Part shown: piece by piece, positions 48,709 to 59,661 of the stretch
Numbering within the stretch: the first letter of the stretch is position 1
How the letters are laid out: the number at the start of each line of letters is the position of its first letter
Assembly (NCBI RefSeq): GCF_030397665.1
Contig: NZ_JAPUBT010000002.1
Location: forward strand, 219,383-283,382
DNA from: Janthinobacterium sp. SUN073
Lineage (GTDB): Bacteria > Pseudomonadota > Gammaproteobacteria > Burkholderiales > Burkholderiaceae_D
Reading direction: 5' to 3'
DNA: 64,000 bases
The notes under the pieces: model-generated
What the model saw: the letters and a program-made list of their open reading frames with translations, nothing else
Told to the model about the DNA's origin: nothing
Databases searched by the model: none
Position numbers and translations under genes: made by a program

Positions 48709-48775
48709 AACCCTAGAGCAAAGACCGGGGTCAGACCCTCAGGGTCTGACCCCAGCCCTTCGCTTTGGGGTTAAC
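48709..48775. repeat. GGGGTC-type palindrome, copy 3
   Basis: Inner stem GGGGTCAGACCCT (48727-48739), one-base loop, AGGGTCTGACCCC (48741-48753). AACCC at the left edge and GGGTT at the right continue the symmetry. It lies between the Dabb gene and the oxidoreductase gene. Confidence 0.8.
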
Positions 48776-48781
48776 GGGTTT

Positions 48782-49084
48782 TCAAATCTCGTAGTCCATG
48801 CACTGCCGCGCCTCCCGCACGGCCCCAAAAAACGGCTTGATTTTCACGTGCTCGGGATGGTTCTGGTAGGCGTCGAGCGCAGCGCGGCTGGCGAACTCGC
48901 TGTACAGGACGATGTCGTAGGTCGCTTCCAGGCCAGGCTGGGCCACGGCCGCTTCGAATTTCAATATGCCGGGGACCAGGTCCGAACAGGAATCGAGCAA
49001 GGCTTTCAGTTTCAAGGCGTTCGTGGCGCGGTCGGCGCCCTCGGCGTGGTCTAACAGTTTCCAGAAAACGATGTGCTTGATCAT
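48782..49084 (-). CDS. Dabb (stress-responsive A/B barrel) domain protein
   Basis: A 100-residue protein starting MIKHIVFWKLLDHAEGA, with ATYDIVLYSEFASRAALDAYQNHPEHV and a terminal Cys-containing REARQCMDYEI. This is the Dabb dimeric alpha-beta barrel fold related to EthD and antibiotic monooxygenases. Most members have no assigned reaction. Same strand as the oxidoreductase but separated by a palindrome. Confidence 0.88.
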   Translation of the reverse strand: MIKHIVFWKLLDHAEGADRATNALKLKALLDSCSDLVPGILKFEAAVAQPGLEATYDIVLYSEFASRAALDAYQNHPEHVKIKPFFGAVREARQCMDYEI

Positions 49085-49167
49085 GGTGGCAGGCTAGGTT
49101 GTTTATCAATGAAGCATTACTGTAACCGCTATCGGCGCGCCTTGCAGGAACAGGGCAGGCAATGCAA

Positions 49168-49192
49168 GCGGGCGGCCCTGGAAGCCGCCCGC
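49168..49192 (-). terminator. Hairpin after the thiolase gene
   Basis: GCGGGCGGC (49168-49176), 7-base loop, GCCGCCCGC (49184-49192), 21 bases beyond the minus-strand stop at 49213. Perfect 9-bp GC stem; the T run is weak. Confidence 0.6.
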
Positions 49193-49212
49193 AGACTGGG
49201 TTCAAGCAAACA

Positions 49213-50391
49213 TCACAGCACTTCGAACAGGCCAGCCGCGCCTTGGCCGCCGCCGATGCACATGGTCACCACCACGTATTTGACGCCACGGCGCTTGCCT
49301 TCGATCAGGGCGTGACCCGTCAGGCGCGCGCCCGACACGCCGTACGGATGGCCCACGGCAATCGCGCCGCCGTTCACATTCAGGCGCTCCATGGGAATGC
49401 CCAGGGTGTCGGCGCAATACAGCACTTGCACGGCAAATGCCTCGTTGAGTTCCCACAGGCCGATGTCGGCGACAGTCAAGCCCGCCTTTTTCAGCAGTTT
49501 CGGAATCGCGTAGACGGGGCCGATGCCCATTTCATCGGGTTCGCAGCCGGCCACAGCGAAGCCGCGGAAGATGCCCAGCGGCTGCAATCCTTTTGCTTCC
49601 GCCACTTTCGCATTCATGACGATGGCCATCGAAGCGCCGTCGGAAAACTGGCTGGCATTGCCGGCGCTGATGACGCCGCCCGGCATGGCCGGACGGATCT
49701 TGGCTACGCCTTCGTAGGTGGTATCAAAGCGGATGCCTTCGTCGCTGGAGATCGTCACTTCGCGCGACACCAGCATGCCGCTGGCCTTGTCGGCCACGCC
49801 CATGATGGTCGTCATCGGCACGATTTCCGCGTCGAACAGGCCGGCCGCCTGGGCGCTTGCTGCACGCTGCTGGCTTTGCGCGCCATACACATCCTGGCGC
49901 TCGCGCGAAATCTGGTAGCGCTTGGCCACGGTTTCGGCCGTCTGCAGCATGGGCCAGTACACTTCCGGCTTGTGCTGCTGCAGCCAGACATCGCGGTACA
50001 TATGTGTATTCATTTCATTTTGCACGCAGGAAATCGATTCCACGCCGCCCGCCGCGTAAATATCGCCTTCGCCGGCGATGATGCGCTGCGCCGCCAGGGC
50101 GATGGCCTGCAAGCCCGAGGAACAAAAGCGGTTGACGGTCATGCCGGCCGTCGTGACGGGGCAGCCGCCGCGCAAGGCCACCTGGCGCGCGATGTTGCCG
50201 CCCGTGGCGCCTTCGGGGAAGGCGCAACCGACCAGCACGTCTTCCACTTCCTCCGCCTCGATGCGCGCGCGCTCGATGGCAGCGGCCAGCACGTGGCCGC
50301 CCAGGGTGGCGCCGTGCGTCATGTTGAACGCGCCTTTCCAGGACTTGGCCAGGCCCGTGCGGGCGGTCGATACGATGACGGCTTCATTCAT
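49213..50391 (-). CDS. Acetyl-CoA C-acyltransferase (thiolase)
   Basis: A 392-residue thiolase. The acylated Cys is in [12 protein letters not shown] (about residue 90), the His in [10 protein letters not shown] and the second active Cys in TMCIGGGQG, so the active site is complete. It cleaves 3-ketoacyl-CoA in beta-oxidation, or condenses acetyl-CoA. With the hydratase/dehydrogenase fusion at 55537 and the acyl-CoA ligase at 57796, the window holds most of a fatty-acid degradation set, though not contiguous. Divergent from an MHS transporter. Confidence 0.93.
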   Translation of the reverse strand: MNEAVIVSTARTGLAKSWKGAFNMTHGATLGGHVLAAAIERARIEAEEVEDVLVGCAFPEGATGGNIARQVALRGGCPVTTAGMTVNRFCSSGLQAIALAAQRIIAGEGDIYAAGGVESISCVQNEMNTHMYRDVWLQQHKPEVYWPMLQTAETVAKRYQISRERQDVYGAQSQQRAASAQAAGLFDAEIVPMTTIMGVADKASGMLVSREVTISSDEGIRFDTTYEGVAKIRPAMPGGVISAGNASQFSDGASMAIVMNAKVAEAKGLQPLGIFRGFAVAGCEPDEMGIGPVYAIPKLLKKAGLTVADIGLWELNEAFAVQVLYCADTLGIPMERLNVNGGAIAVGHPYGVSGARLTGHALIEGKRRGVKYVVVTMCIGGGQGAAGLFEVL

Positions 50392-50515
50392 GCTGTGTCT
50401 CCTTGTGGGAATGTTATGTGGTCAATGATGGGTCATTCATGCTGTCTCGGAAGCAGAATAGCACATTTAAGTACGGTCGTTCGCAAAGTTGTGACGGATG
50501 GTAATTTGTAAGCTT

Positions 50516-50553
50516 GGCGTAAGTTTCAAGCAAGCATGACGTAAGGTTCGAAG
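50516..50553. promoter_or_regulatory. Imperfect direct repeat between thiolase and MHS genes
   Basis: GGCGTAAGTTTCAAGC (50516-50531) and GACGTAAGGTTCGAAG (50538-50553) match at 11 of 16 positions and start 22 bases apart, two helical turns. A candidate binding site in a divergent promoter region; weak evidence. Confidence 0.3.
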
Positions 50554-50634
50554 AACACACTCGCCCCAAGCTGTTGCAAGAATGGTCAAAAAGACCTCGG
50601 CACCAGTTCACTATAAAACATAGGGAGACAAACC

Positions 50635-52335
50635 ATGGCATCACCATCCGGCTCGGCCGACGTACGGAAATTTTCCACCAAGGGAACGCCGATTACACCC
50701 GAGGAACGCAAGGTCATCTTTGCGTCATCCTTGGGCACGGTCTTTGAATGGTACGATTTTTACCTGTACGGTTCGCTCGCATCCATCATCGCCAAGCAAT
50801 TCTTCATCGGCGACCCCACCACCACCTTCATCTTCGCGCTGCTGGCCTTTGCCGCCGGCTTCATCGTGCGTCCGTTCGGCGCGCTGGTCTTTGGCCGCCT
50901 GGGCGACATGATCGGCCGCAAGTACACCTTCCTGATCACGATTTTGATCATGGGCGGCTCTACCTTCATCGTCGGCTTGTTGCCGGGCCATGCCTCCATC
51001 GGCATCGCCGCACCGATCATCCTCGTCATCCTGCGCATCCTGCAAGGCCTGGCGCTGGGCGGCGAATACGGCGGCGCAGCCACCTATGTGGCCGAGCACG
51101 CACCTGAAGGCAAGCGCGGCGCATTTACGGCGTGGATACAGACGACGGCAACCCTGGGCTTCTTCCTGTCGCTGATGGTCATCCTGGGCACCCGCCTGGC
51201 CACGGGTGAAAAAGAGTTCGAAGCCTGGGGCTGGCGCGTGCCTTTCCTCGTCTCCGTCATCCTGCTGGGTATTTCCGTGTGGATCCGCCTGGCCATGAAT
51301 GAATCGCCTGCATTTGCCAAGATGAAGGCCGAGGGCAAGACCTCGAAAGCGCCGCTGACGGAAGCGTTCGGCAAGTGGAAGAACCTGAAGATCGTCATCC
51401 TGGCCCTGGTCGGCCTGACCGCCGGCCAGGCCGTCGTGTGGTACACGGGCCAGTTCTACGCCCTGTTCTTCATGATCCAGACCCTGAAAGTGGACCTGGC
51501 AACGGCCAACGTGCTGGTCGCCATCGCCCTGCTGCTGGCCACGCCGTTCTTCCTGTTCTTCGGCAGCCTGTCCGACCGCATCGGCCGCAAGTACATCATC
51601 CTCGGCGGCTGCCTGATCGCTGCCCTGACTTACTTCCCCATCTTCAGCGGCCTGACCCACTTCGCCAATCCGCAGCTGGAAGCGGCACTGAAGAACTCGC
51701 CAGTGGTGGTGGTGGCCGATCCCGCATCGTGCCACTTCCAGTTCAACCTGACGGGCCAGAAGAAATTCCCGTCCTCGTGCGACATCGCCACGGCTTTCCT
51801 GTCGAACAGCTCGGTGAACTACACGAAGGAAGACGCACCGGCCGGCAGCGTGGCCAAGGTACGCATCGGCACCAAGGAATTGACCTCGTTTAACGCCGTC
51901 ATGACGGCCGACGGCTTGAATTTCGACGCGGACAGCAAAGCCAAGGAAGCGGCGTTCAAGAAAGAAATCGGCGCCGGCGTCAAGGAAGCGGGCTACCCGG
52001 CCAAGGCCGACCCTGACCAGATCAACAAGCCGATGGTAGTCTTGCTGCTGTTCATCCTGGTGCTGTATGTGACCATGGTGTATGGCCCGATCGCTGCCAT
52101 GCTGGTGGAAATGTTCCCGACGCGTATACGTTACACCTCGATGTCCCTGCCCTACCATATCGGTAACGGCTGGTTCGGCGGCTTGCTGCCGACCACGGCC
52201 TTCGCGCTGGTGGCCTTCAAGGGCGACATCTATTACGGCCTGTGGTACCCGATCGTCATCGCCCTGGCGACGGTGGTCATCGGCACCCTGTTCGTCAAGG
52301 AAACCAAGGATAACAATATCTACGCCGACGATTGA
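50635..52335 (+). CDS. MHS-family MFS transporter with large periplasmic insertion
   Basis: A 566-residue major facilitator with the MHS signatures GTVFEWYDFYLYGSLASII, RPFGALVFGRLGDMIGRKYTF and LALGGEYGGAATYVAEHAP. Length exceeds the usual 430-450 residues because about 120 residues (roughly 342-465) are inserted between helices 9 and 10, which topology places in the periplasm. The insert has two Cys that could form a disulfide. GGGAG precedes the ATG, and a TATAAA lies at 50612-50617. It is divergent from the thiolase gene, so a fatty or organic acid substrate is possible but unproven. A terminator follows. Confidence 0.9.
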   Translation: MASPSGSADVRKFSTKGTPITPEERKVIFASSLGTVFEWYDFYLYGSLASIIAKQFFIGDPTTTFIFALLAFAAGFIVRPFGALVFGRLGDMIGRKYTFLITILIMGGSTFIVGLLPGHASIGIAAPIILVILRILQGLALGGEYGGAATYVAEHAPEGKRGAFTAWIQTTATLGFFLSLMVILGTRLATGEKEFEAWGWRVPFLVSVILLGISVWIRLAMNESPAFAKMKAEGKTSKAPLTEAFGKWKNLKIVILALVGLTAGQAVVWYTGQFYALFFMIQTLKVDLATANVLVAIALLLATPFFLFFGSLSDRIGRKYIILGGCLIAALTYFPIFSGLTHFANPQLEAALKNSPVVVVADPASCHFQFNLTGQKKFPSSCDIATAFLSNSSVNYTKEDAPAGSVAKVRIGTKELTSFNAVMTADGLNFDADSKAKEAAFKKEIGAGVKEAGYPAKADPDQINKPMVVLLLFILVLYVTMVYGPIAAMLVEMFPTRIRYTSMSLPYHIGNGWFGGLLPTTAFALVAFKGDIYYGLWYPIVIALATVVIGTLFVKETKDNNIYADD

Positions 52336-52376
52336 TACGGCGCCAGCCCCGGCCGCAATGCCGGGGCCCGCAATGC

Positions 52377-52410
52377 AAAACGCCGCTGACTGGTCAGCGG
52401 CGTTTTTTTA
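52377..52410. terminator. Bidirectional terminator after MHS transporter
   Basis: AAAACGCCGCTGAC (52377-52390), loop TG, GTCAGCGGCGTTTT (52393-52406) plus T. A further small hairpin, GCCCCGG/CCGGGGC, lies just upstream at 52346-52367. Confidence 0.9.
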
Positions 52411-52432
52411 TGTGGCGTATATGGCGGCAGGC

Positions 52433-52633
52433 TTACTTGTCGTTTTTCTTTTTCAGCTGGTCGCGCTGCTGCACGTATTCCTGGTAGCTGGTCTGGTTGC
52501 GCTTGCGGCAGGCATTGCGGTCGTCGAAATTGTTCAGGCTATTGCAATACTCACCGATCTTGTCCCGGTTCGCGTCATACAAGACTTCGCAGCCGGTCAT
52601 GGCCAGCAAGAAGGGAACGATCAGATATTTCAT
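52433..52633 (-). CDS. Small lipoprotein
   Basis: A 66-residue protein with a lipoprotein signal, MKYLIVPFLLAMTGC, and Cys15 as the lipidation site. The mature part is charged and has two Cys (EYCNSLNN, NACRKRN) and a Lys-rich tail. GAGAG precedes the ATG at 52633; a longer in-frame reading is not supported. Function unknown. Confidence 0.75.
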   Translation of the reverse strand: MKYLIVPFLLAMTGCEVLYDANRDKIGEYCNSLNNFDDRNACRKRNQTSYQEYVQQRDQLKKKNDK

Positions 52634-52760
52634 TGCTACTCTCATGGATAGGGACGAAATTGCGCGAAAAAACACCATATTGCCCACTGGATAAGCGAGC
52701 AAGCTTTATCTTAACGCGATCCTGACGGAAAGTACAAGCGCTCGGTATTAGTGGAAGAGA

Positions 52761-53684
52761 TCAGGGCAGTGCGGCGCCCTGCCCGTCCAACGCGTCGTTC
52801 AACAGCGGATTGCCGGCCGCAAACGCCGCCAGGTGTTCCAGCAGCACGCGCACACGGGCCGGCAGGTAGCGCCGCTGCGTCCAGACGGCATACACATGGC
52901 GCGGCTGCGGCATCCAGTCGGGCAGCACGCGCACCAGCGAACCACGCGCCACTTCGTCGCGGCATTGCAAGAGCGGACACAGCAAAATGCCGATGCCCGC
53001 GTCCGCCATCTCCACGGCCAGGCGCATTTCATTGACGCGCAGGCGCGCCTGCGGCTCGATCACCATTTCGGCGCCGTCGCCGGGCCGCCGCAAGCGCCAG
53101 CTGCGCAGCGGTTCGGCCACGATCAGCTCGTGCCTTTCCAATTCCTGCAAGTCGCGCGGCACGCCGGCGCGCGCCAGGTAGGCGGGCGCGGCCACCATTA
53201 CCAGCGCGGCGCTGCCCAGCCGGCGCTGCATCAGCGAGGAATCGTCGAGCGCGCCCACGCGGATGGCCAGGTCGGCGCCGCTGCCCACCAGGTCTTGCAG
53301 CAGGTTCGACAGTTCCAGCTCCAGGCGGATGTCCGGATACTGCTGCATGAAGCTGACCCAGGCTGGCGTCAGCAAGCCGCTGGCGAAGTTCACGGGCGCC
53401 AGCACGCGGATGCTGCCCGAGACGGCCGACAGGCTGGCGTCGAGCTGCTGCGTCGCTTGCCGCAAGGCGTGTACCAGGGGACGGCACTGCTCGTAGTATT
53501 GCCAGCCTTCCGCCGTCGGCTGCAAGCGGCGCGCGCTGCGGTTGAGCAAGCGGTAGCCCAGCTGGCTTTCCAGCTTTTGCAGCCGGCGCGTGACGGTAGC
53601 GGCGGGCAAGTCTTCCTTGACGGCCGCCGCATGCAGGCTGCCCGCCTCCACGATGGCGACAAACAGGGCTAGATCATCGAGCAT
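52761..53684 (-). CDS. LysR-family transcriptional regulator
   Basis: A 307-residue LTTR. The N-terminal winged helix-turn-helix (LALFVAIVEAGSLHAAAVKE, then TVTRRLQKLESQLGYRLLNR) is followed by a substrate-binding domain with IRVLAPVNFASGLLTPAW and ADLAIRVGALDDSSLMQRRL. It belongs to the CrgA/PA-type LTTR group. It is divergent from the DUF2798 gene, the usual arrangement for a regulator and its target. Confidence 0.92.
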   Translation of the reverse strand: MLDDLALFVAIVEAGSLHAAAVKEDLPAATVTRRLQKLESQLGYRLLNRSARRLQPTAEGWQYYEQCRPLVHALRQATQQLDASLSAVSGSIRVLAPVNFASGLLTPAWVSFMQQYPDIRLELELSNLLQDLVGSGADLAIRVGALDDSSLMQRRLGSAALVMVAAPAYLARAGVPRDLQELERHELIVAEPLRSWRLRRPGDGAEMVIEPQARLRVNEMRLAVEMADAGIGILLCPLLQCRDEVARGSLVRVLPDWMPQPRHVYAVWTQRRYLPARVRVLLEHLAAFAAGNPLLNDALDGQGAALP

Positions 53685-53715
53685 GATTCGTCGAACATGA
53701 TTGCATTTTCGGAAT

Positions 53716-53745
53716 TTGAAATTAAAAATATGGCTCTAGTATAGA
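53716..53745 (+). promoter_or_regulatory. Candidate promoter of DUF2798 gene
   Basis: TTGAAA (53716-53721) and TATAGA (53740-53745) with an 18-base spacer, 50 bases upstream of the ATG at 53796, within the divergent LysR intergenic region. Confidence 0.4.
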
Positions 53746-53795
53746 TTGCTGCAAGTCGTTACGCTGGCATCTTTCCACTATTTTGAAAGCACGCC

Positions 53796-54035
53796 ATGTC
53801 CGATGCCCTGCGCCTGCGCTGCACGTTCGCCTTCCTGATGTCGCTGGTGATGACCCTGCTGATGAGCGCCTGGGTCACCTGGCTCAATATCGGCCTGCAG
53901 GCGGACTTCCTGCCCCGCTGGCGCCATGCGTTTTTTGCCGCCTGGCCCGTGGCCTTCTGCGCCGTGATGCTGTTCGCGCCGCGCGTGCAGCTGATGAGCC
54001 GCAGTATCGTGGCCCGGCTCGCCAGCCAGCCTTAA
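53796..54035 (+). CDS. DUF2798 family small membrane protein
   Basis: A 79-residue protein with two transmembrane helices (TFAFLMSLVMTLLMSAWVTW and HAFFAAWPVAFCAVMLFAP) joined by a short loop, then a basic end RSIVARLASQP. This pattern is DUF2798, whose function is unknown and which often sits next to LysR regulators. Its expression is probably controlled by the divergent LysR protein. Confidence 0.85.
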   Translation: MSDALRLRCTFAFLMSLVMTLLMSAWVTWLNIGLQADFLPRWRHAFFAAWPVAFCAVMLFAPRVQLMSRSIVARLASQP

Positions 54036-54136
54036 CCGGCAGTCGTCCGCCGCCTGTATCACTCGGTTACTTCGGCCCACGGCCGTCCTGATCCGGGCTA
54101 TGCTATGGCCGTCCTTGTTTTTACAGTGGAATGCCC

Positions 54137-54535
54137 ATGCTCGATCACGTTTCCCTTACCGTTGCCGACCTGGAGCGCGCCGAGCGCTTCTACGATGCCA
54201 TCTTCGCCGCGCTGGGCGTGCCCAAGGTGGGCAGCGACCATGCCCATGCGTGGATAGGCTACGGCGAGCGCAGCGATGCCGAGCACCCCGAACGCAGCTA
54301 TTTTTCCGTGCGCCTGGGCCCCAGGCCCGACGACGCGCCACGCCGCCACTGCTGCTTCAAGGCCGCCTCCCGCGCGGCCGTGGAAGCGTTCTGGCATGCG
54401 GGTCTAGCGCATGGCGGCATCGACCTGGGTGCGCCCGGCCTGCGCCACTATCACGCCAGCTATTACGCGGCCTTCCTGTTCGATCCGGACGGCAACCGCA
54501 TCGAAGCCGTCTGCCATCGCGCCGACGCTGGCTGA
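54137..54535 (+). CDS. VOC (glyoxalase/bleomycin-resistance) domain protein
   Basis: A 132-residue vicinal-oxygen-chelate protein: MLDHVSLTVADLERAERFYD at the N-terminus with a possible metal His, and the C-terminal half with AFLFDPDGNRIEAVCH carrying the second-half ligand Glu. Members are lyases, dioxygenases or binding proteins; the reaction is unknown. Start 54137 has GTGGA six bases upstream; the ATG at 54131 would touch it. Confidence 0.85.
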   Translation: MLDHVSLTVADLERAERFYDAIFAALGVPKVGSDHAHAWIGYGERSDAEHPERSYFSVRLGPRPDDAPRRHCCFKAASRAAVEAFWHAGLAHGGIDLGAPGLRHYHASYYAAFLFDPDGNRIEAVCHRADAG

Positions 54536-54642
54536 CAGCACGGGAAATCCGCCTCTGTTCGGCGTTTCCACTTCCCTGCGATTTGCCTATAATGGCTGGC
54601 ACGCCATACCGGTCCCCGTTCCGAGCACCAAGAAGGAAATTC

Positions 54643-55491
54643 ATGCATCATCTATTCGTCGGCCGCCCCGCGCGCACCATGCTCCTCTCCAGCGCCGGCT
54701 TGCTGCTGGCCGGCTGTTTTTCCGGCTGCTCCCTGCTGCCGTCGTCGCCGGCCACGCCAGGCGTGCCCGCCACGGCCGCCCTGCCCGACGCCAGCATCGC
54801 CTATGCCTTGAGTGGCCAGGGCGGCTTGCCCGTGGTATTTCAGTCAGCCATGGGTGACGGCAAGGATGTGTGGGCCAAGGTGGTGCCCGAAGTGGCCAAA
54901 CAGCACCGCGTGCTCGTCTACGACCGTCCCGGCTATGGCGACAGCAAGAAAACCACCACGCCGCGCGACCCGTGCACCATTGCCGCCCAGCAGCGCGCCC
55001 TGCTGGCGCAAGCGGGCCTGAAACCGCCGTATGTGCTGGTGGGCCACGGTTTGGGCGGGCTGTACCAGTATGTGTATGCCAGGCTGTACCCGCAGGACGT
55101 GGCCGGCCTGGTCTTGCTCGACCCCACGCACCCGCAGCAATGGAACCGCATGCAAACGGATGCGTCCACCTACGCCATGCTCGTGAAGACGCGGCGCAAA
55201 CTCATGTTCAACAGTACGGAATCGGCCGAATTCGATGCCCAGACGCAATGCCTGCAGCACGTCGACATGGCCAGTCCCCTGCGCGTGCCCGCCATGCTGC
55301 TGGTGCGCGACAAGTTCGGCATCGAGGAAATGGGCTCGTTTGAGAACGTGGTGCGGGCCCAGGAAAAGGATTGGCAGCGCCTGTCCGGCGCGCCAGCCAT
55401 CGAGCGCATCACGGGCGCCGGCTACTACATCCAGAAAGACAACCCCGTCATCGTCAACGAGGCGGTCAAGATGGTGGCAAAGAAGAAATAA
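54643..55491 (+). CDS. Lipoprotein alpha/beta hydrolase homologue lacking catalytic Ser and His
   Basis: A 282-residue protein with a lipoprotein signal (LLLAGC, Cys25) and the alpha/beta hydrolase fold: VLVYDRPGYGDS, the elbow region YVLVGHGLGGLYQYVYARLYP, VAGLVLLDPTHP and a C-terminal GAGYYIQKDNP. In the active family the elbow reads GHSxGG and the last motif G-x-GHYIQ-type. Here Ser is Gly and the His is Tyr, so two of three triad residues are missing while the rest is well kept. It is probably a non-catalytic binding lipoprotein. AGAAGGAA precedes the ATG. A terminator follows. Confidence 0.85.
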   Translation: MHHLFVGRPARTMLLSSAGLLLAGCFSGCSLLPSSPATPGVPATAALPDASIAYALSGQGGLPVVFQSAMGDGKDVWAKVVPEVAKQHRVLVYDRPGYGDSKKTTTPRDPCTIAAQQRALLAQAGLKPPYVLVGHGLGGLYQYVYARLYPQDVAGLVLLDPTHPQQWNRMQTDASTYAMLVKTRRKLMFNSTESAEFDAQTQCLQHVDMASPLRVPAMLLVRDKFGIEEMGSFENVVRAQEKDWQRLSGAPAIERITGAGYYIQKDNPVIVNEAVKMVAKKK

Positions 55492-55493
55492 AA

Positions 55494-55520
55494 AAAGGGC
55501 AGAGAAATCTGCCCTTTGCT
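55494..55520. terminator. Terminator between converging hydrolase-like and FadB-like genes
   Basis: AAAGGGCAGA (55494-55503), loop GAAA, TCTGCCCTTT (55508-55517), with A and T tracts on either side; serves both strands. Confidence 0.88.
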
Positions 55521-55536
55521 TTTCAGCAGTCCGTCA

Positions 55537-57624
<2,088 letters not shown>

Positions 57625-57795
57625 GTCTCTTCCTTACTGGTGTATTGGTGTTTACTTGGCGATGAGGTGGTTGCAAGGGATGAAGCTTCACTATACCGCA
57701 TAAAAGAACGCTCGTATTATTTTTGTCGCGGCGCGCGCAGCGCCGGGGCCGACCATCATGGTATAACAGCGCTCCCTCCTTGCGCGCCGCCTCGA

Positions 57796-59448
57796 TTACA
57801 TGCCGGGCAGTTGGTGGCCCTTGAACTGCTCGCGCAACTTGTTCTTCTGGATCTTGCCCGTGGCGCCCATGGGCAAGGCGTCGATGAACAGCACGTCGTC
57901 CGGCGTCCACCACTTGGCGATCTTGCCCTCGAAGAACTGCAACAAAACCTCGCGCGTGACCGCCATGCCGGGGCGCAACACCACCACCAGCACGGGCCGT
58001 TCATCCCATTTCGGGTGGAACACGCCGATGCAGGCGGCCTGCAGCACGGCCGGATGGGCCATGGCCAGGTTTTCCAGGTCGATGGTGCCGATCCACTCGC
58101 CACCCGACTTGATCACATCCTTGCTGCGGTCCGTGATCTGCATGTAGCCATCGGCATCGATGGTGGCCACGTCGCCCGTGGGGAACCAGCCATCCTGCAG
58201 CACGTCGCCGCCCTCGTTCTTGTAGTACGACGAGATGATCCACGGCCCTTTCACCAGCAAATGGCCGTAACTGATGCCATCCCACGGCAATTCCTTGCCG
58301 TCGTCATCGACGATCTTCATGTCCACGCCGTAGATCGCATGGCCCTGCTTTTGCAGGATCTTGCGCTGTTCGTCCTTCGGCAAGTCCAGATGCTTGGTCT
58401 GCAAGCCGCCCGCCGTGCCCAGCGGCGACATTTCCGTCATGCCCCAGGCGTGGATGACTTCGATGTCGAACTTGTCGATCAGGGTATCCATCATGGCCGG
58501 CGGGCACGCGGCACCGCCGATCACCGTGCGGCGGAAGCTGGAAAATTTCAAGTCATTCTGCAGCGCATGGTTCAGCAAACCCAGCCAGACGGTGGGTACG
58601 CCGGCCGAGAACGTCACTTTTTCCGCCTCGAACAATTCATACAGCGACTTGCCATCGAGCGCCGCGCCGGGAAAGACCATGCGCGCGCCGGACAGGGGCA
58701 CGGAATACGGCAAGCCCCAGGCATTCACGTGAAACATGGGCACCACGGGCAGCACGGTATCGGAAGCGCGCACGTTCAGGCCGCTGGGCATGGCCGAGGC
58801 ATACGCGTGCAGCACGGTCGAGCGGTGCGAATACAGGGCGCCCTTCGGGTTGCCCGTCGTGCCGGACGTATAGCACAGGGTGGCGGCCGCATTCTCGTCG
58901 AACAGGGGCCACGTGTAATCGTCGGAATGCGTGGCGATCAAGTCTTCATAGCACAGCAGGTCGGGGATGCTGCTGCTGGCGGGCATCCGCTCGCGGTCGC
59001 ACATCAGCACGAAATGACGCACAAAGGTGCAGTCGGCGGCGATCTTTTCCACCACGGGCAAGAAGGTCAGGTCGAACAGCAGTACCTGGTCTTCGGCATG
59101 GTTCGAGATATAGGCGATCTGGTCGGGAAACAGGCGCGGATTGATGGTGTGCAGCACGGCACCAGAGCCGGACACGGCATAATAGGCTTCCAGGTGGCGA
59201 TAGCCATTCCAGGCCAGCGTGGCGACCCGGTCGCCCATGCCGACACCGAGGCCATGCAAGGCATTGGCCAGACGGCGCGCGCGCTGATGGCAATCGCGGT
59301 AGGTGTAGCGGTGCATATCGCCCTCCACCCGCCGCGAAATGATTTCGCTGCCTGCATAATGACGCGCTGCAAACTCGATAATGCTGGAAATCAGCAGGGG
59401 CTGATTCATCATCTGGCCCATCACTGGACTCAAGGGAAATGCCGACAT
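57796..59448 (-). CDS. Fatty-acid / medium-chain acyl-CoA ligase (AMP-binding)
   Basis: A 550-residue adenylate-forming enzyme. The P-loop YTSGTTGNPKGALYSHR, VPMFHVNAWGLPYSVP, HAWGMTEMSP, GWFPTGDVATIDADGY and the catalytic lysine in MGATGKIQKNKLRE are all present. The family makes acyl-CoA from acid, ATP and CoA via an acyl-AMP; the closest groups are medium-chain (AlkK-like) and methylthiopropionate ligases. AGGAG precedes the ATG. It provides substrate for the downstream beta-oxidation enzyme. Confidence 0.92.
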   Translation of the reverse strand: MSAFPLSPVMGQMMNQPLLISSIIEFAARHYAGSEIISRRVEGDMHRYTYRDCHQRARRLANALHGLGVGMGDRVATLAWNGYRHLEAYYAVSGSGAVLHTINPRLFPDQIAYISNHAEDQVLLFDLTFLPVVEKIAADCTFVRHFVLMCDRERMPASSSIPDLLCYEDLIATHSDDYTWPLFDENAAATLCYTSGTTGNPKGALYSHRSTVLHAYASAMPSGLNVRASDTVLPVVPMFHVNAWGLPYSVPLSGARMVFPGAALDGKSLYELFEAEKVTFSAGVPTVWLGLLNHALQNDLKFSSFRRTVIGGAACPPAMMDTLIDKFDIEVIHAWGMTEMSPLGTAGGLQTKHLDLPKDEQRKILQKQGHAIYGVDMKIVDDDGKELPWDGISYGHLLVKGPWIISSYYKNEGGDVLQDGWFPTGDVATIDADGYMQITDRSKDVIKSGGEWIGTIDLENLAMAHPAVLQAACIGVFHPKWDERPVLVVVLRPGMAVTREVLLQFFEGKIAKWWTPDDVLFIDALPMGATGKIQKNKLREQFKGHQLPGM

Positions 59449-59618
59449 CGTGTCTCCTGGGGTGGCTACTCGGTTATTGTAGGAATTTAAAGATTTTCCC
59501 TAGTTTCGTACGGTCGTGCGGAAATCGTCAACGCATTTCGATATTGCATTGCAGCATGGAATTTTTGATTCCGTTTTTTGCGGTGCCGGCGTCCGGTACG
59601 GACCTTCGCGCCGTGCGG

Positions 59619-59624
59619 TAAAAT
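59619..59624 (+). promoter_or_regulatory. -10-like element upstream of selO
   Basis: TAAAAT at 59619-59624 within GCGGTAAAATCG. If used, transcription starts near 59631, after the ATG at 59578, which favours a downstream selO start. Confidence 0.35.
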
Positions 59625-59661
59625 CGTGTTCCAGCCTGGCGCACCTTGCCGGCGCATCTAC

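Noticed and set aside
59578..59661. Extended selO start at 59578
   Set aside because: The extra 28 residues do not resemble the family N-terminus and the start lies upstream of a -10-like element; kept only as an alternative.
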